A DNA stretch of 64,000 nucleotides from Emcibacteraceae bacterium (GCA_021774795.1 JAJFIR010000014.1:186001-250000); one strand, 5' to 3'; positions 20,509 through 29,490 are shown, numbered from the stretch's first letter. Notes: generated by a model from the letters alone, not told the origin. Made by a program: numbers and translations.

Positions 20509-21039
20509 TTAACGTGAACCAGTAATAACTTCGACCCGAACTTCGGTAAGACCGGCTTGCACAAAATCCAGAATTTGTGCCGCGCGGTACGAAACATCAA
20601 TGATGCGACTTTTGACAAAAGGGCCACGATCATTGACCCGCAAAATAACCGATTTATTATTCCTTAGATTGGTTACCAAAACACAGCTCGGCAGCGGCAG
20701 CGTGGTGTGGGCCGCGGAAAGCGCGTTCATATTAAATGTTTCACCATTTGCGGTACTTTTACCGTGATGATTTTTTCCGTAAAATGACGCTGTTCCTACT
20801 TTAACATAATCTGGGTTATATTTTGGTGTGTAGCTAACCCCACGTATTTTATAAGTACGTCCTACTTTTCCCTGTTCAAACCTGCATTCGCCAATCGGCT
20901 CTTGCGGAGGTGCATTAACCGTTGGAGACGGTATTGATTGCGTCGGAATTCTGCTATTCATTCCCTGATTAGGTGTGCTGCTACAAGCACTTAAAATAAA
21001 AATAAGAAATAAAAGACAGCTCGCGCGAAAATAAGTCAT
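20509..21039 (-). CDS. rlpA: RlpA-family septal ring lytic transglycosylase-like lipoprotein
   Basis: 176 residues. The signal peptide ends in the lipobox LSAC (Cys19), so the product is a lipoprotein. Residues about 75-170 form the double-psi beta-barrel: GTASFYGKNHHGKSTANGE, FNMNALSAAHTTLPLPS, VTNLRNNKSVILRVNDRGP and IDVSYRAAQIL. The catalytic-type Asp of NDRGP is retained. It has no C-terminal SPOR domain, so it is the short form. It should act on peptidoglycan at the septum or in daughter-cell separation. Confidence 0.9.
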   Translation of the reverse strand: MTYFRASCLLFLIFILSACSSTPNQGMNSRIPTQSIPSPTVNAPPQEPIGECRFEQGKVGRTYKIRGVSYTPKYNPDYVKVGTASFYGKNHHGKSTANGETFNMNALSAAHTTLPLPSCVLVTNLRNNKSVILRVNDRGPFVKSRIIDVSYRAAQILDFVQAGLTEVRVEVITGSR

Positions 21040-21201
21040 TCAATAATATCCGACCTAATTAAATTGTTCTCCCCCATGAAGGAAAACGTCGATAAGTGAT
21101 ATTAACCAAAAACCTCCTAAATAAAGGTTAAACTAATTTTCAAGCCCGTTTCAAATCCAAATCGGCTGCTGTTTCTGAACCTAGGCAGACATTTCGTAAT
21201 T

Positions 21202-21641
21202 TCACCATATGCTGCTATTTGGCCAACGTTTGGAAAGATATTTATCACCCCCTAAAACTCGGCCCGAGGCAGCAAGAAATAACACGAATTGAGCAACAAA
21301 TAATGTACCGTCATATCCTGTAAAGAATTTGTTCTGTAAAAGCATATAATTCAGGCTCATAAACATGGCCATGCAAGCCCAAGTCTTGATACGGTACCAA
21401 AAACGAGTGACAAGCCAACCAGAAACTCGACCCAAGAAACAAGAAAGGCAAATATCTGGGGGTTTGGGACAACTACATTTATTATAAATGGTTCATAAAA
21501 TTGAGTGGGCTTTGATCTTTCAATAGAAGTAAGCAATCCACCTGCCCGTCCGCCATCAATTGAAAGCTTGTTCCAACCAGCTCTTAGCCAAGTCAGTCCG
21601 ACCCATAACCTTAATGCTAATATAGTTGCTCGCCGTATCAT
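21202..21641 (-). pseudogene. DoxX-family membrane protein gene broken by a frameshift
   Basis: Translation from ATG 21641 gives a DoxX-like start (ALRLWVGLTWLRAGWNKL, then FLVSWVEFLVGLSLVFGTVS) that stops at 21357. The missing remainder continues in another frame to 21202 (MAMFMSLNYMLLQNKFFTG, FLAASGRVLGGDKYLS). Adding one base near 21375 would restore a continuous protein of about 145 residues with four helices. This is either a recent inactivating deletion or a sequencing error. Intact family members are small membrane proteins of uncertain, sometimes quinone-related, function. A different intact DoxX gene lies at 45986-46423. Confidence 0.75.
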
Positions 21642-21803
21642 TTTGAATATCCATTAATATCTGACGGTACATTGACAGTAGCTCACCGGCGTCTCGAGAG
21701 CGATCACGAAGTAATAGATTGCAACCTGTTGCAATTCGGGAAAGAGACCCTATGGCCAATAAACGCCGAAGATGTTCCACGTACTCATTATTTAAACGGG
21801 CAT

Positions 21804-21832
21804 AGGCCTCTCTTAATCCACAAGAGAGGCCT
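21804..21832. terminator. Stem-loop between the DoxX pseudogene and the secreted repeat protein
   Basis: AGGCCTCTCTT and AAGAGAGGCCT form a perfect 11-bp stem with a 7-nt loop. It lies 21 bp after the stop of the gene on the minus strand. There is no clear T tract on either side, so termination is likely but not certain. Confidence 0.55.
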
Positions 21833-21852
21833 TCTCATGGTCGAGATAGTCT

Positions 21853-22245
21853 TTAAGGAAATAATTCAGTTAATGTCGCTTTTGCATCATCGTCCAGCAT
21901 ATGGTTGAAGTTAGCTATCAATGTCGCCAGTGACTTTGCCCTTTCTGGCGCTTGATCACTTGCCTGGATACGAGCCATCGCTTCCTTGCCTTCGGCGTTT
22001 GCAGCATGGGCTATATTGGCCACAGCAGTGGCCATATCTCTTATGCCTTGGGGTAAGCTGTCATTGCTGGAAATTTCTGTCAATGCAGCCTTATTTGAAT
22101 CAGATGGGAAATGATTTATTGAAGCAACAATATCAGCGATCTGTTTAAGTGCTCCCATAGCATTCGTATCCTGTGCCGCCGAGTACTGTGTAAAAACCCC
22201 AAGTAAGGCAATAGCAATAAGATTTCTTAGTAGTGTTAATTTCAT
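21853..22245 (-). CDS. Small secreted protein with internal helical repeats
   Basis: 130 residues from ATG 22245, chosen because GGAG lies 7 nt upstream and a signal peptide follows at once (LLRNLIAIALLGVFTQYSAAQ). A longer frame from 22290 lacks these features. The mature part contains about two and a half repeats of roughly 36 residues with the pattern I-A-x-I-x-x-[IA]-x-[HA]...K-x-A-[LM]-x-x-I...L/A: INHFPSDSNKAALTEI, ANAEGKEAMARIQASD and MLDDDAKATLTEL. I do not recognise a family. The stop is followed by a stem-loop. Confidence 0.7.
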   Translation of the reverse strand: MKLTLLRNLIAIALLGVFTQYSAAQDTNAMGALKQIADIVASINHFPSDSNKAALTEISSNDSLPQGIRDMATAVANIAHAANAEGKEAMARIQASDQAPERAKSLATLIANFNHMLDDDAKATLTELFP

Positions 22246-22543
22246 GATTATCTCCATTAGAATGAGCAACGATTGTTTATAGTTTATCAACAGTACTCTA
22301 ATCTCGTTAGTGGGTCAAAACTGATGAATCTAAGATCGGTACTAACTTCGTCCTAAAGTGTCAATTAAACCCAAGGCTTGCTCACTGAAAATTATGTCAC
22401 ACATTGTGAGGCGAATAAATATCTTGCAATTAGCTCCGTTATACTAGAGCTTTAGCTCCATCAAATATATATGTGGTGGTACAATGAGGGCGCATGATAC
22501 CAAATTTACTATTTGACCGAAATATCAGAAAGGTTTTCATTAA

Positions 22544-23404
22544 ATGAACATTAGATCTAGTATATTGACAGTCTTAATAACTATTTTCACTGTATTTATT
22601 TCCGGGTCGGCCGTGGCGGCAAATTGCAGCACCGCACCGGACATGCTTGAAGAAATACTGAAACGTGGAAAAATCCGCATTGGCTGGATTAATTCAAAAC
22701 CATTTCAATACCGTAACGAAAAAGGCCAGCTTGAAGGTGCATTTATAAATGCAGGAAACATGCTTGGCGAAGAATTTCTAAAAGTTGAAGTCGAATGGGT
22801 CGAAGCCAAGTGGGACACGTTCATGGCGGGATTGCAATCGGGCAAATTTGATATTGTTATTTCGAATGTGGCCCGCCGCCCGAACCGGGCTGTATCCGCC
22901 TGGTTTACCAAGCCGGTTGTTATCGGCGCGCAAACATTTTTGGTGCGAAAAGATGCTAATATCACCCAGTTATCTGATATTGATAAACCGGATAGTAACA
23001 TCGTTGTTCGCCTTGGTAGTGCCGCTCACATTACTTATACCGAAAACGACAAAGATTTTTTCAAGAATGCAAATATAAAATCCGTGGCGCCTCCCGCACT
23101 TCCTGAACAAGAAGTCGCTAGTGGCCGCGCAATTGCCATGGGCGCAGGGTCGGTTGAAACACAGCAAATAGCGCGCGCCAACCCGGATTGGGCGAAAGTC
23201 GTGGTATTGCCTGAATCTCCTAGATCGGTAGGCGCCGGCTTTGTTATGCAGCAATGTCAACATAACTTACTGCATTATATGAATACATTTGTTGATACGA
23301 TAATTGAGACGCAATTTATGGTAAAACAAGCTGAACTATTCCCCGACATCGTACTTGACGCAATTGTCGCACCAACACAATTGATCGGTGATTTGTCACG
23401 TTAA
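22544..23404 (+). CDS. Amino-acid ABC transporter substrate-binding protein (SBP_bac_3 family)
   Basis: 286 residues. The signal peptide (SILTVLITIFTVFISGSAVAA) ends near residue 26. The mature protein starts MLEEILKRGKIRIGWINSKPF and carries the family pattern of polar amino-acid binding proteins: WDTFMAGLQSGKFDIVISNVARRPNRA and the hinge ITQLSDIDKPDSNIVVRLGS. It captures ligand in the periplasm for the permease encoded 36 bp downstream. The ligand cannot be read from sequence. AAAGG 8-13 nt upstream supports the start. Confidence 0.92.
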   Translation: MNIRSSILTVLITIFTVFISGSAVAANCSTAPDMLEEILKRGKIRIGWINSKPFQYRNEKGQLEGAFINAGNMLGEEFLKVEVEWVEAKWDTFMAGLQSGKFDIVISNVARRPNRAVSAWFTKPVVIGAQTFLVRKDANITQLSDIDKPDSNIVVRLGSAAHITYTENDKDFFKNANIKSVAPPALPEQEVASGRAIAMGAGSVETQQIARANPDWAKVVVLPESPRSVGAGFVMQQCQHNLLHYMNTFVDTIIETQFMVKQAELFPDIVLDAIVAPTQLIGDLSR

Positions 23405-23440
23405 ATTAAACTTGAAACATCCGATGGTAGAGCAGTAAAT

Positions 23441-24184
23441 ATGGAATTTGAATTTCGTTTTGATATTGTATGGAACAATTTTCCGCTATTGCTTGAAGGT
23501 GTTCAGACCACAATTATTTTATCGCTTCTGACCATGCTTCTCGGTACCGTCATCGGATTGTTTGTGGCAATAGTCCGCCTACGTGCTAGAAAAATATTTA
23601 CAGTTCCTTTAATCATATATGTCGAAGTATTTAGAGGAACTCCGGGCCTCATTCAAATCGTTTGGATTTATTATTGTTTACCTATTGTAACGGGTCTTCA
23701 ACTGGATGCCTTTACTTCTCTGGTGATTGCGATGGCTTTAAATGTGGGTTCCTACTTATCGGAAGTGTTTCGGGCCGGCATTCAAGCCGTCAATAAAGGG
23801 CATATTGAAGCAGCCGCTGCTCTGGGATTTCGACCGGGACAAATTACCCGTAGAGTAGTCGTCCCCCAAGCTGCCTACAGAATGATCCCGGCTATTGGTA
23901 ATGTGTTTGTATCGGCGATCAAATTATCTTCCCTTTGTTCGGTACTTGGAATGGCTGAACTGATGTATCAGGGACAAATTATTATCGCCAATTTCTTTAG
24001 GCCAATAGAAGTATTTACCGTTGTTGCATTAATTTATTTGATTATGGCCTACTCGACATCGCTGTTTATGATGTATCTCGAATGGAAACTCGCTTGGGTT
24101 AGACGCGAGAATGTTCCTTTTTTCGAAAACTTTAAACAGATAAGCCGATCTGCTTTTCAGATAAAACCGCAGGGAGATTTATAA
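23441..24184 (+). CDS. Polar amino-acid ABC transporter permease (HisM/GlnP type)
   Basis: 247 residues with about five transmembrane helices. The family signature EVFRGTPGLIQIVWIYY and the EAA loop AAAALGFRPGQITRRVVVPQA, which docks onto the ATPase, are present. A single permease gene suggests a homodimeric channel. Its TAA stop overlaps the proposed ATT start of the ATPase by one base, so translation should be coupled. Confidence 0.95.
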   Translation: MEFEFRFDIVWNNFPLLLEGVQTTIILSLLTMLLGTVIGLFVAIVRLRARKIFTVPLIIYVEVFRGTPGLIQIVWIYYCLPIVTGLQLDAFTSLVIAMALNVGSYLSEVFRAGIQAVNKGHIEAAAALGFRPGQITRRVVVPQAAYRMIPAIGNVFVSAIKLSSLCSVLGMAELMYQGQIIIANFFRPIEVFTVVALIYLIMAYSTSLFMMYLEWKLAWVRRENVPFFENFKQISRSAFQIKPQGDL

Positions 24185-24186
24185 TT
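24171..24186 (+). promoter_or_regulatory. Shine-Dalgarno and proposed ATT start of the ABC ATPase
   Basis: AGGGAG (24171-24176) is followed after 7 nt by ATT (24184-24186), the first codon after the preceding in-frame non-start ATA. No ATG, GTG or TTG exists in this frame before TTG 24238, which has no ribosome-binding site and would remove the first beta strand of the protein. Confidence 0.6.
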
Positions 24187-24978
24187 ACGTTTTCTACTAC
24201 CATAAAAGATCCTATTGCTGCCGTTAGCATTAAAGACTTGCATAAATCATTTGGAAGTCTTGAAGTCTTAAAGGGAATTGACCTGGAAGTCGCACAGGGC
24301 GAAGTCATCTGCATTTTGGGTGCTTCCGGTTCCGGCAAGTCAACCTTGCTCAGGTGCATCAACCAACTCACCATTCCAGACCGGGGGACCATTCGGATAA
24401 ATGGTGAACAAATTGGATATGAGCTTGCCACCAATGGCGATTTGAAAAAAGCCCCCCAGACAAAGCTTGCCAAACAGCGTAGCCGCATTGGATATGTTTT
24501 CCAGCAATTTAACCTTTGGCCACATCGTACCGTGCTCGGCAATGTCATAGAAGCACTAAAAATAGTAAAAAAAATGGGCACTGATCAAGCGGAACAAATT
24601 GCAATTGATAGAATTACCGAGGTGGGGTTATTGGATTGGAAGGACGAATATCCCGCAACATTATCAGGAGGGCAACAACAAAGGGTCGCCATTGCAAGAA
24701 TGCTCGCTATGGAACCGGATGTGATGCTCTTTGACGAACCAACTTCCGCACTTGATCCTGAACGCGTTGGGGAAGTTATTGAAGTCATGAAGGCATTGGC
24801 TGCAAAAGGACATACAATGATCCTGGCAACTCATGAACTTAATTTCGCCAGAGATACGGCGGATAGAGCCATTTTTATCGATGAAGGTGTGATCGTCGAG
24901 CAAGCCCCTGCCCAGATATTTTTCAGCAAACCGAATTCGCAGCGGCTCGGTTCTTTTTTAAAACGAATGAGTATGTAA
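24184..24978 (+). CDS. Polar amino-acid ABC transporter ATP-binding protein, probable ATT start
   Basis: 264 residues if started at ATT 24184. Starting at TTG 24238 would give 246 and lose AVSIKDLH, part of the conserved VxxxxLxKxFG strand. Walker A is GASGSGKST, the signature LSGGQQQRVAIARM, Walker B VMLFDEPTSALDPE, and the switch His lies in LATHELNFA. It powers import of the amino acid bound by the upstream SBP. ATT is a rare initiation codon best known from infC; here it could limit ATPase synthesis relative to the other subunits, or it could reflect a mutation of ATG. Confidence 0.9.
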   Translation: MTFSTTIKDPIAAVSIKDLHKSFGSLEVLKGIDLEVAQGEVICILGASGSGKSTLLRCINQLTIPDRGTIRINGEQIGYELATNGDLKKAPQTKLAKQRSRIGYVFQQFNLWPHRTVLGNVIEALKIVKKMGTDQAEQIAIDRITEVGLLDWKDEYPATLSGGQQQRVAIARMLAMEPDVMLFDEPTSALDPERVGEVIEVMKALAAKGHTMILATHELNFARDTADRAIFIDEGVIVEQAPAQIFFSKPNSQRLGSFLKRMSM

Positions 24979-24982
24979 AAAT

Positions 24983-26395
24983 ATGTGTAGCGACCTAACT
25001 GATACCTTCTCTCCTGAATGGACATTGGCAAAATATGCTCATGATTTATCATTTTGCGAGGTCGATGATGAAACGAAACAGCAAATTTCAAAAATGATTT
25101 TTGATGCGGTTATTATATCGATTGGCGCATATAATAAAAAACATGCTTCGGGTATGATCAATGAAGATTTTATTCTGGAAAACTATCGCAGCGATCGTGG
25201 ATCAACACTTTGGTCAGGTCGCGGTAAATTACCGGCAAACTTCGCAGCACTTTGCAACGGAACCTGGGCAGAAATTCTCGACTATCAGGATGTTGTCGTT
25301 GACCCACGAAACAACGGCCATTTGGGAGTAACAGTTATTCCGGCAGCCATGGCCGTTGCAGAACGAGAAAAAAGCAGCGGTGCTGCGTTAATTACCGCTG
25401 TTGCAGCCGGTCTCGAAGTGGCAATTGCCGTCCTCAGGGCCGTGGGTCGCAAGCATCGCAGCGACGGCCGCGGATTTCGCACAACAAGTATTGCTGGCCC
25501 ATTGGGTGCTGCTGTTGCATGCACTAAATTGCTTGGTCTCGAAGTAAAACAAACCTTAAATGCTATGGGCATCGCTGGCGCGTGCTCCCCAAACGGACTT
25601 ATGCCTTCATTATCTCCCGCGAATGGCACTTTTGGTATGGACAAAGATTGGGTCAACGGCCAAGCGGCACAACTGGCCGTTAATGCTGCTGATCTTGCGA
25701 AAAGAGGAATGACGGCAAGTGACCGAGTAGTAACCGGGGAAATGGGTATACTGGCCAGCCACAGTCACGGCGACGCTCACTCGCTAATAGCACCTGCTTC
25801 CGGCACACCAAACATAAGCAATATATCACTAAAGAAATACGCATGCTGTTACGGAGTCCATAGTGCTATGGAAGCCGCAAAGAATCTTTGCTTAAGCAGT
25901 CGACTTTCACCTGATGATATAGACAAAATCATCGTTCGCGTAAAAACGGATAGCGCAAAGACACTCGCTACTCGAAACATCACCAGTCACATGGCGGCAC
26001 GCTTCAGCCTTCCTTATGCTGTCGCCTCGGCTATTGTCCGAAAAGATAACTCTTCAATGCATGACTTTGAAGAACCGGCAATTTTTGATCAAACTGTTCT
26101 CGCACTAATGAATAAAGTAGAAGTTGTCGCTGATCTTGAGTTAACAGAATTTCACACTCAAACTGGCGGTTTTCCTGCTCAGGTGGAAATACAAACAGGC
26201 AATTTGAAATTAAGCGAAAGGGTGGATTATCCAATGGGTTCCTCGCAGCGCCCAATGTCATGGGATGATATTGAATTGAAATTCACCGAGCTGACAAACG
26301 ATCATTTTGCAAGTAAACAACAACAAAATATCATGATTGCTATCAAAAAAATCTCAACAATGCACGATATTTGTCAATTATCTCAATTATTATAA
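24983..26395 (+). CDS. MmgE/PrpD family protein
   Basis: 470 residues, the usual length. The family includes 2-methylcitrate dehydratase and cis-aconitate decarboxylase. Landmarks are the helical N-terminal domain with SGRGKLPANFAALCNGTWAEILDYQD, then HLGVTVIPAAMAVAE, and the C-terminal lid with GVHSAMEAA. It begins 4 bp after the ATPase and so belongs to the transporter operon, suggesting that it acts on a carboxylic acid derived from or carried by the transporter; the substrate is not identifiable. The last 45 codons are duplicated 3 kb downstream (29293-29427). Confidence 0.9.
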   Translation: MCSDLTDTFSPEWTLAKYAHDLSFCEVDDETKQQISKMIFDAVIISIGAYNKKHASGMINEDFILENYRSDRGSTLWSGRGKLPANFAALCNGTWAEILDYQDVVVDPRNNGHLGVTVIPAAMAVAEREKSSGAALITAVAAGLEVAIAVLRAVGRKHRSDGRGFRTTSIAGPLGAAVACTKLLGLEVKQTLNAMGIAGACSPNGLMPSLSPANGTFGMDKDWVNGQAAQLAVNAADLAKRGMTASDRVVTGEMGILASHSHGDAHSLIAPASGTPNISNISLKKYACCYGVHSAMEAAKNLCLSSRLSPDDIDKIIVRVKTDSAKTLATRNITSHMAARFSLPYAVASAIVRKDNSSMHDFEEPAIFDQTVLALMNKVEVVADLELTEFHTQTGGFPAQVEIQTGNLKLSERVDYPMGSSQRPMSWDDIELKFTELTNDHFASKQQQNIMIAIKKISTMHDICQLSQLL

Positions 26396-26441
26396 TTTTT
26401 ATATTTAGGGAAAGTGTTGCGGTGACCAGTTGGGATCATCA
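26261..26441 (+). repeat. Left copy of a ~180-bp direct repeat (MmgE/PrpD 3' end plus downstream)
   Basis: The last 45 codons of the MmgE/PrpD gene and about 46 bp beyond the stop recur at 29293-29472 with roughly 20 mismatches by hand count. The two copies flank the sensor kinase gene. The distal part of each copy contains the intergenic repeat (AAAGTGTTGC..TGACC.GTTGGGATCATC), here continuing to about 26463 with CTCAAAGCGGACATTCA. Confidence 0.85.
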
Positions 26442-26634
26442 CTCAAAGCGGACATTCACAATAATCATAAATGCATCGACATTTTCCTTTTCAATAATTA
26501 GATTCTAATTGTATTAGGGTCAAATTAACATATATTAACTATATATCTTACTGGGGTGTTAATGTAGTAAGAAATTCTATATTTCATGAAATATACTTTT
26601 TTGAGTGTCTAAGGCTGCTGGGGTTAAATGAACT

Positions 26635-29049
26635 ATGAATAATATCAATCAACAACTAAGTATCTTGCTTCTTAAACACCTGATTGCTGCATTATTGATA
26701 GTAACGACAATTGGAACTGTTGCGGCACAAAGTAATTCAGAAGAAATACTTTTAACAGAAGAAGAGCAGGTCTGGATTGCTGAGCATCCTGTCATTACAG
26801 CTACAAGCAATACTGCCCTCGCACCATTTGATTTTATGAGCGCTGGTCAACCTGCCGGACTTTCTATTGATTATTTAAACCTTATAGGAGCCAAGGTTGG
26901 TATCGTAATCGATTATGTAAATTTTGGCACCTGGTCAAATGCATTAGAAAAGGCAATGAATAAAGAAATAGACCTCATGCACACTATTTCAAAAAACGAA
27001 GAAAGAGCAAAATATTTAAATTTCTCAGCCCCTTATTTTAATGTTCCAATTGTCAACTTTGGGCGCACTGGCTCACAAAGAATTTATAGTATTGGCGATC
27101 TTGCGGACAAAAGAATTGGCATCATTAAAGATCATATAATAGGGGAAGCTTATAAGAAAGATTATTCTTATTTTAATCTCATTGAATTTAATACTCACAC
27201 AGAAGCAATAACAGCATTATCTCAAAACAATATTGACGTTTACACAGGGGATAAGGCATCTATTGAATTTTTTATAAGGCAAAATAATATCCAGAGGATA
27301 GATATCATTGGCAATGATTTTGTCTTGGAAAACAACATAATGGATCAACGCATTAGCGTCCATAAAGATAATCCGATTTTAATGGCAATTATTAATAAAG
27401 GTATTGCCGCAGTATCCAGTGAAGAACTTAATGCAATTACTGAAAAATGGATAAAATCGGATCAAACCACTCAAGGTTTAAGACTTACTTTGGAAGAGTT
27501 GGATTGGTTAGCCGACAATAAGATTATAAAAGTATCTGCCGATAAAGATTCATTTCCTTTAGAGTTCATAAACGAAGAAGGGGAAATTAGCGGTATTTCA
27601 GGTGATTTCTTAAATGAAATATCTAAACGGTTAAGTGTTAAATTTGTCTGGGCAGGTAATCAAAGCTGGCATGATGGACTTTTGAAAATTCAATCTCGCG
27701 ATGGTGATATTGATATGGTGTCAGGGGTAACGCCAACGAAAGAAAGACAAACTTTTCTTGAGTTTTCAGATGTATACTTGAATGCGGAATTTGTGATAGT
27801 TTCTCGTATTGAAGGTGCTGTTTATCCGAATATAAATGCTCTTGATGGCAGGACTCTTGCGCAAGTACATGGAACTGCAGTAGTTAGTTACCTCCGTGAA
27901 AATTATCCTAACATTAAAATTATCGAAACAGACACCCGTAGAGAAACTCTTGAACTTGTTTCTTCAGGGAGTGCCGATGCAATGGTTGCAGACGTTACAA
28001 GGGCACTATCGAATATTTCTAATTATGGATTTGAAAATTTAAGCATTGTTGGAACTACTCCATATTTGGAGTCCACTGCAATGGGGGTTTCAGACCAACT
28101 ACCACTTCTGAGCAGTGCAATTCAAAAGGCTATAACTGATATTAATCCAGCAACTAGAAGTGCAATATTAACTAGATGGTTTACACAACGGATTGAATCC
28201 AAGGTTGATTATGGTCCTCTCTATTATGTAATTGGTTTAGCTGCCATCATTATAATTTTATCATTTATATGGGTTGCAAAACTTCGTCAAGAAATCTTAA
28301 AGCGTGTTCAAGCTGAAACTAAGGCTAACATAGCAAGCCAGGCAAAAAATGATTTTCTTGCTTCTATGAGCCATGATTTGAGAACTCCGTTGAATGCTAT
28401 CATTGGGTTCTCAGAAACCATTTCAAATGAAATATTCGGACCTATAAATAATAAGAAATATGCTGATTATATTGATGATATCCATTCATCAGGTAAATAC
28501 CTACTCCATCTCGTTAATGACATTCTTGATTTATCAGTTCTTGAGGCAGAAGGAAGAAAATTGGATTATGAGGTTTTTGACGGCGAACAGCTCATTTTTG
28601 AATGTAAAAATATTGTCTTTAAATTAGCTGAAGATAAAAATATTGATATTGTTATAAATAATTCAGAAAAGTTACCTAACGTTTATGCAGAAAGAACCGC
28701 TTTAAAGCAGATATTAATGAACTTAATTTCAAACGCTATTAAGTTTACGCCACCCAACGGGAATATAACTATCAGTTCTAATGTCTCCAATGATAATTAT
28801 ATTTTCCAAATTTCAGATACCGGGTGCGGCATATCGGAAGAAAACATTAAGATAATTGTTAAACCCTTTATGAGGGCTAAACATTCTCCGTACATTAGCC
28901 ATGAAGATGGGGCGGGATTAGGTCTCTCTATTGTAAATTCTTTAGTTGATGCTCATAGAGGTGAATTGAGGATCGAGAGTATAATAGAGGAAGGAACAAT
29001 AGTTACGGTTTCCTTGCCGCTGCAGAATGCTTTTAATAAAGTTAATTAA
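26635..29049 (+). CDS. Sensor histidine kinase with two periplasmic SBP_bac_3 domains
   Basis: 804 residues. It has an N-terminal signal/anchor helix (about 11-31), two tandem solute-binding type 3 domains (about 40-275 and 280-520), a transmembrane helix near 528-548, a HisKA domain with SMSHDLRTPLNAIIGFSE (phospho-acceptor His580) and a HATPase domain with NLISNAIKFTPP, ISDTGCGISEENI and GAGLGLSIVNSL. The layout is that of BvgS/EvgS-type sensors without receiver or HPt modules. No response regulator gene is adjacent, so its partner is elsewhere. The gene is strongly AT-rich and bracketed by direct repeats of the MmgE/PrpD gene end; it may sense the ligand of the neighbouring transporter. 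Confidence 0.92.
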   Translation: MNNINQQLSILLLKHLIAALLIVTTIGTVAAQSNSEEILLTEEEQVWIAEHPVITATSNTALAPFDFMSAGQPAGLSIDYLNLIGAKVGIVIDYVNFGTWSNALEKAMNKEIDLMHTISKNEERAKYLNFSAPYFNVPIVNFGRTGSQRIYSIGDLADKRIGIIKDHIIGEAYKKDYSYFNLIEFNTHTEAITALSQNNIDVYTGDKASIEFFIRQNNIQRIDIIGNDFVLENNIMDQRISVHKDNPILMAIINKGIAAVSSEELNAITEKWIKSDQTTQGLRLTLEELDWLADNKIIKVSADKDSFPLEFINEEGEISGISGDFLNEISKRLSVKFVWAGNQSWHDGLLKIQSRDGDIDMVSGVTPTKERQTFLEFSDVYLNAEFVIVSRIEGAVYPNINALDGRTLAQVHGTAVVSYLRENYPNIKIIETDTRRETLELVSSGSADAMVADVTRALSNISNYGFENLSIVGTTPYLESTAMGVSDQLPLLSSAIQKAITDINPATRSAILTRWFTQRIESKVDYGPLYYVIGLAAIIIILSFIWVAKLRQEILKRVQAETKANIASQAKNDFLASMSHDLRTPLNAIIGFSETISNEIFGPINNKKYADYIDDIHSSGKYLLHLVNDILDLSVLEAEGRKLDYEVFDGEQLIFECKNIVFKLAEDKNIDIVINNSEKLPNVYAERTALKQILMNLISNAIKFTPPNGNITISSNVSNDNYIFQISDTGCGISEENIKIIVKPFMRAKHSPYISHEDGAGLGLSIVNSLVDAHRGELRIESIIEEGTIVTVSLPLQNAFNKVN

Positions 29050-29292
29050 CTGGATCAATTCAGCTTTTCTCGAGCGACTGTTTCTGGCCCAGACTGTGTG
29101 AATAGGCAATATTTGGATTGTTACTCTTAAAACCTGCTTTATTTCTCTGGTACTGGATCTTTTGTGATGCATTTGGGCTTTAGGGCACAACTTTGATAAT
29201 TGGCACTCCAGTTCAATATTGCGGCTTGCTTCCCTCCTCAAGACGACGGTTTGACTGAATTCGGCTGAGATAACCGTAGATATACATAAGAC

Positions 29293-29427
29293 CGGGATGA
29301 TATTGAATTGAAATTCCTTGAACTGACAAGCGATCATTTTGCAAGTAAACAACAACAAAATATCATGATTGCCAGCAAAACAATTTCAACTATGCAAGAT
29401 ATTTGCCAGCTATCTCAATTATTATAA
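29293..29427 (+). pseudogene. Duplicated 3' fragment of an MmgE/PrpD gene
   Basis: 45 codons, open in frame to TAA 29425-29427, translate to a tail nearly identical to the end of the MmgE/PrpD protein at 24983-26395 (both contain DHFASKQQQNIMIA and end DICQLSQLL). Homology begins abruptly at about 29294, with no upstream coding sequence or start. Changes relative to the intact gene include several synonymous ones, so the copy is not brand new. Confidence 0.85.
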
Positions 29428-29490
29428 TTTTTATTTTAGGGGAAAGTGTTGCATTGACCGGTTGGGATCATCAACCTAATCAGCCACTTG
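29428..29490 (+). repeat. Intergenic repeat, copy B
   Basis: GGAAAGTGTTGCATTGACCG followed by GTTGGGATCATC matches copy A after the MmgE/PrpD gene and copy C at 40222-40278. It is collinear with the duplicated gene tail, so it was copied as part of the same segment. The rightmost part (AAAGCGGACA in other copies) is degraded here. Confidence 0.75.

Noticed and set aside
21556-21780. 74-codon reverse frame overlapping the DoxX pseudogene start
   Set aside because: It overlaps the better-supported DoxX reading in another frame and has no recognisable features.
28942-29358. 138-codon reverse frame after the sensor kinase
   Set aside because: It overlaps the kinase 3' end and the duplicated MmgE/PrpD fragment antisense; no family features.
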